Assembly: GCA_035651595.1 (NCBI GenBank)
Contig: DASRFJ010000371.1
Coordinates: forward strand, 1-22,882
Direction: 5' to 3'
Length of the DNA: 22,882 bases
From: JAFARZ01 sp035651595
GTDB taxonomy: Bacteria > Actinomycetota > Actinomycetes > Streptosporangiales > Streptosporangiaceae
Part shown: one piece after another, positions 22,406 to 22,882 of the stretch
Layout of the letters: every line of letters begins with the position of its first letter
How positions within the stretch are numbered: position 1 is the stretch's first letter
Translations under genes and position numbers: made by a program
Notes under the pieces: generated by a model
Seen by the model: only the letters and a program-made list of their open reading frames with translations
Database searches by the model: none
Told to the model about the DNA's origin: nothing

Positions 22406-22427
22406 TTACCCTGCGTCATGCTATATA
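22398..22427 (+). promoter_or_regulatory. Promoter of hsp20
   Basis: TTGTCA (22398-22403) and TATATA (22422-22427) are separated by 18 bp, a good vegetative-type pair. The -35 box overlaps the HAIR-like repeat, predicting repression by HspR. The -10 box ends 48 bp before the ATG. Confidence 0.55.
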
Positions 22428-22475
22428 GATCCGGTGAGCGTGACAGACAACCGACACCGCAAGGAGGCACCGACC

Positions 22476-22882
22476 ATGCTCATGCGCACCGACCCGTTCC
22501 GCGAGCTGGACCGGTTCACCCAGCAGGTCTTCGGCACTGCCGCCCGGCCGGCCGCGATGCCGATGGACGCCTACCGGCGCGGCGACAGCTTCTACGTCCA
22601 CTTGGACCTGCCCGGCATCGATGCGGACTCCATCAGCCTGACCGTCGAGCAGAACGTGCTCACCGTCCGCGCCGAGCGCGCCCCAGTGAAGGCCGACGGG
22701 GCCGAGCTGATCGTCGCCGAACGGCCCTACGGCACCTTCACCCGGCAGGTCTTCCTCGGCGAGACCCTGGACGCCGACAAGATCGCCGCTGACTACGCCG
22801 CTGGCGTCCTCACCCTGACCATCCCGGTCCGCGAGGCCGCCAAGCCCCGCAACATCCAGATCACCAGCAGCGACCGCAAGCA
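22476..22882 (+). CDS. Hsp20/alpha-crystallin small heat-shock protein (3' end beyond window)
   Basis: The ATG at 22476 follows AAGGAGG by eight bases. The 135 visible residues begin MLMRTDPFRELDRFTQQVFG, the usual N-terminus of actinobacterial Hsp20 proteins. The alpha-crystallin domain follows at about residues 32-120: DSFYVHLDLPGIDADSISLT, VEQNVLTVRAER, GTFTRQVFLGETLDADKI and AAGVLTLTIPV with the conserved G-V-L-T-L motif. The protein would bind unfolding proteins as an ATP-independent holdase. The stop codon is outside the window; only a short tail should be missing. The gene is divergent from the hspR operon and probably controlled by HspR. Confidence 0.95.
   Translation, partial: MLMRTDPFRELDRFTQQVFGTAARPAAMPMDAYRRGDSFYVHLDLPGIDADSISLTVEQNVLTVRAERAPVKADGAELIVAERPYGTFTRQVFLGETLDADKIAADYAAGVLTLTIPVREAAKPRNIQITSSDRK

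Noticed and set aside
1..22882. CRISPR arrays, tRNA or rRNA genes, phage integrase or attachment sites
   Set aside because: No regularly spaced repeats, cloverleaf-like sequences or integrase motifs were seen on either strand.

Overview
The window is very GC-rich throughout its genes, with GTG/TTG starts, GC-rich third codon positions and typical actinobacterial families: paired GAF-ANTAR regulators, HspR with a HAIR-type operator, an IS701-like transposase, a family 2B encapsulin and bacterial terpene cyclase domains. It fits the chromosome of a soil or mycelial actinobacterium. The sequence does not fix the genus.

Layout. 1-1567 holds two GAF-ANTAR regulators on the minus strand; the first is cut by the window edge. 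1885-4035 holds a membrane fatty-acid desaturase and an SPFH/band-7 protein on the plus strand. 4036-5690 is mostly decayed coding sequence: pieces of a STAS protein, a cold-shock protein, a GH15 glucoamylase/trehalase and a zinc alcohol dehydrogenase, plus one small intact minus-strand ORF. 5745-10477 is an accessory, defence-like segment. It has a small protein resembling the C-terminal domain of some actinobacterial regulators, a wHTH-MNT/HEPN toxin-antitoxin pair, an AbrB/VapC pair with a clear palindromic operator, two small membrane proteins, a Sel1-repeat fragment and an orphan MazF-like toxin. 10689-11877 carries a frameshifted IS701-family transposase and a HIT-like fragment.

The most interesting locus is 14552-18855 on the minus strand. 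A family 2B encapsulin shell gene (cyclic-nucleotide-binding domain inserted ahead of an HK97-fold shell domain) is followed 65 bp later by a terpene synthase of about 943 residues. That enzyme joins a class II cyclase half (DTDD motif, QW-like repeats) to a class I synthase half (DDxxxD, an NSE-like triad, RY pair). The arrangement predicts a two-step cyclase, protonation-initiated and then ionisation-initiated, packed in a protein nanocompartment. Downstream on the same strand, after a possible hairpin terminator, lies an exported protein of about 815 residues with two YVTN-type beta-propellers separated by two IPT/TIG domains.

On the right, an NCS1 nucleobase-type permease (19512-20966) and an N-terminally short DUF421 protein precede a heat-shock module. 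A J-domain protein and HspR are translationally coupled on the minus strand and divergent from an Hsp20 gene that runs off the window. Both inferred promoters overlap one HAIR-like inverted repeat, so HspR probably represses its own operon and hsp20 together.

All calls come from reading the sequence. No database search was possible, so family names rest on recognised motifs and gene context.
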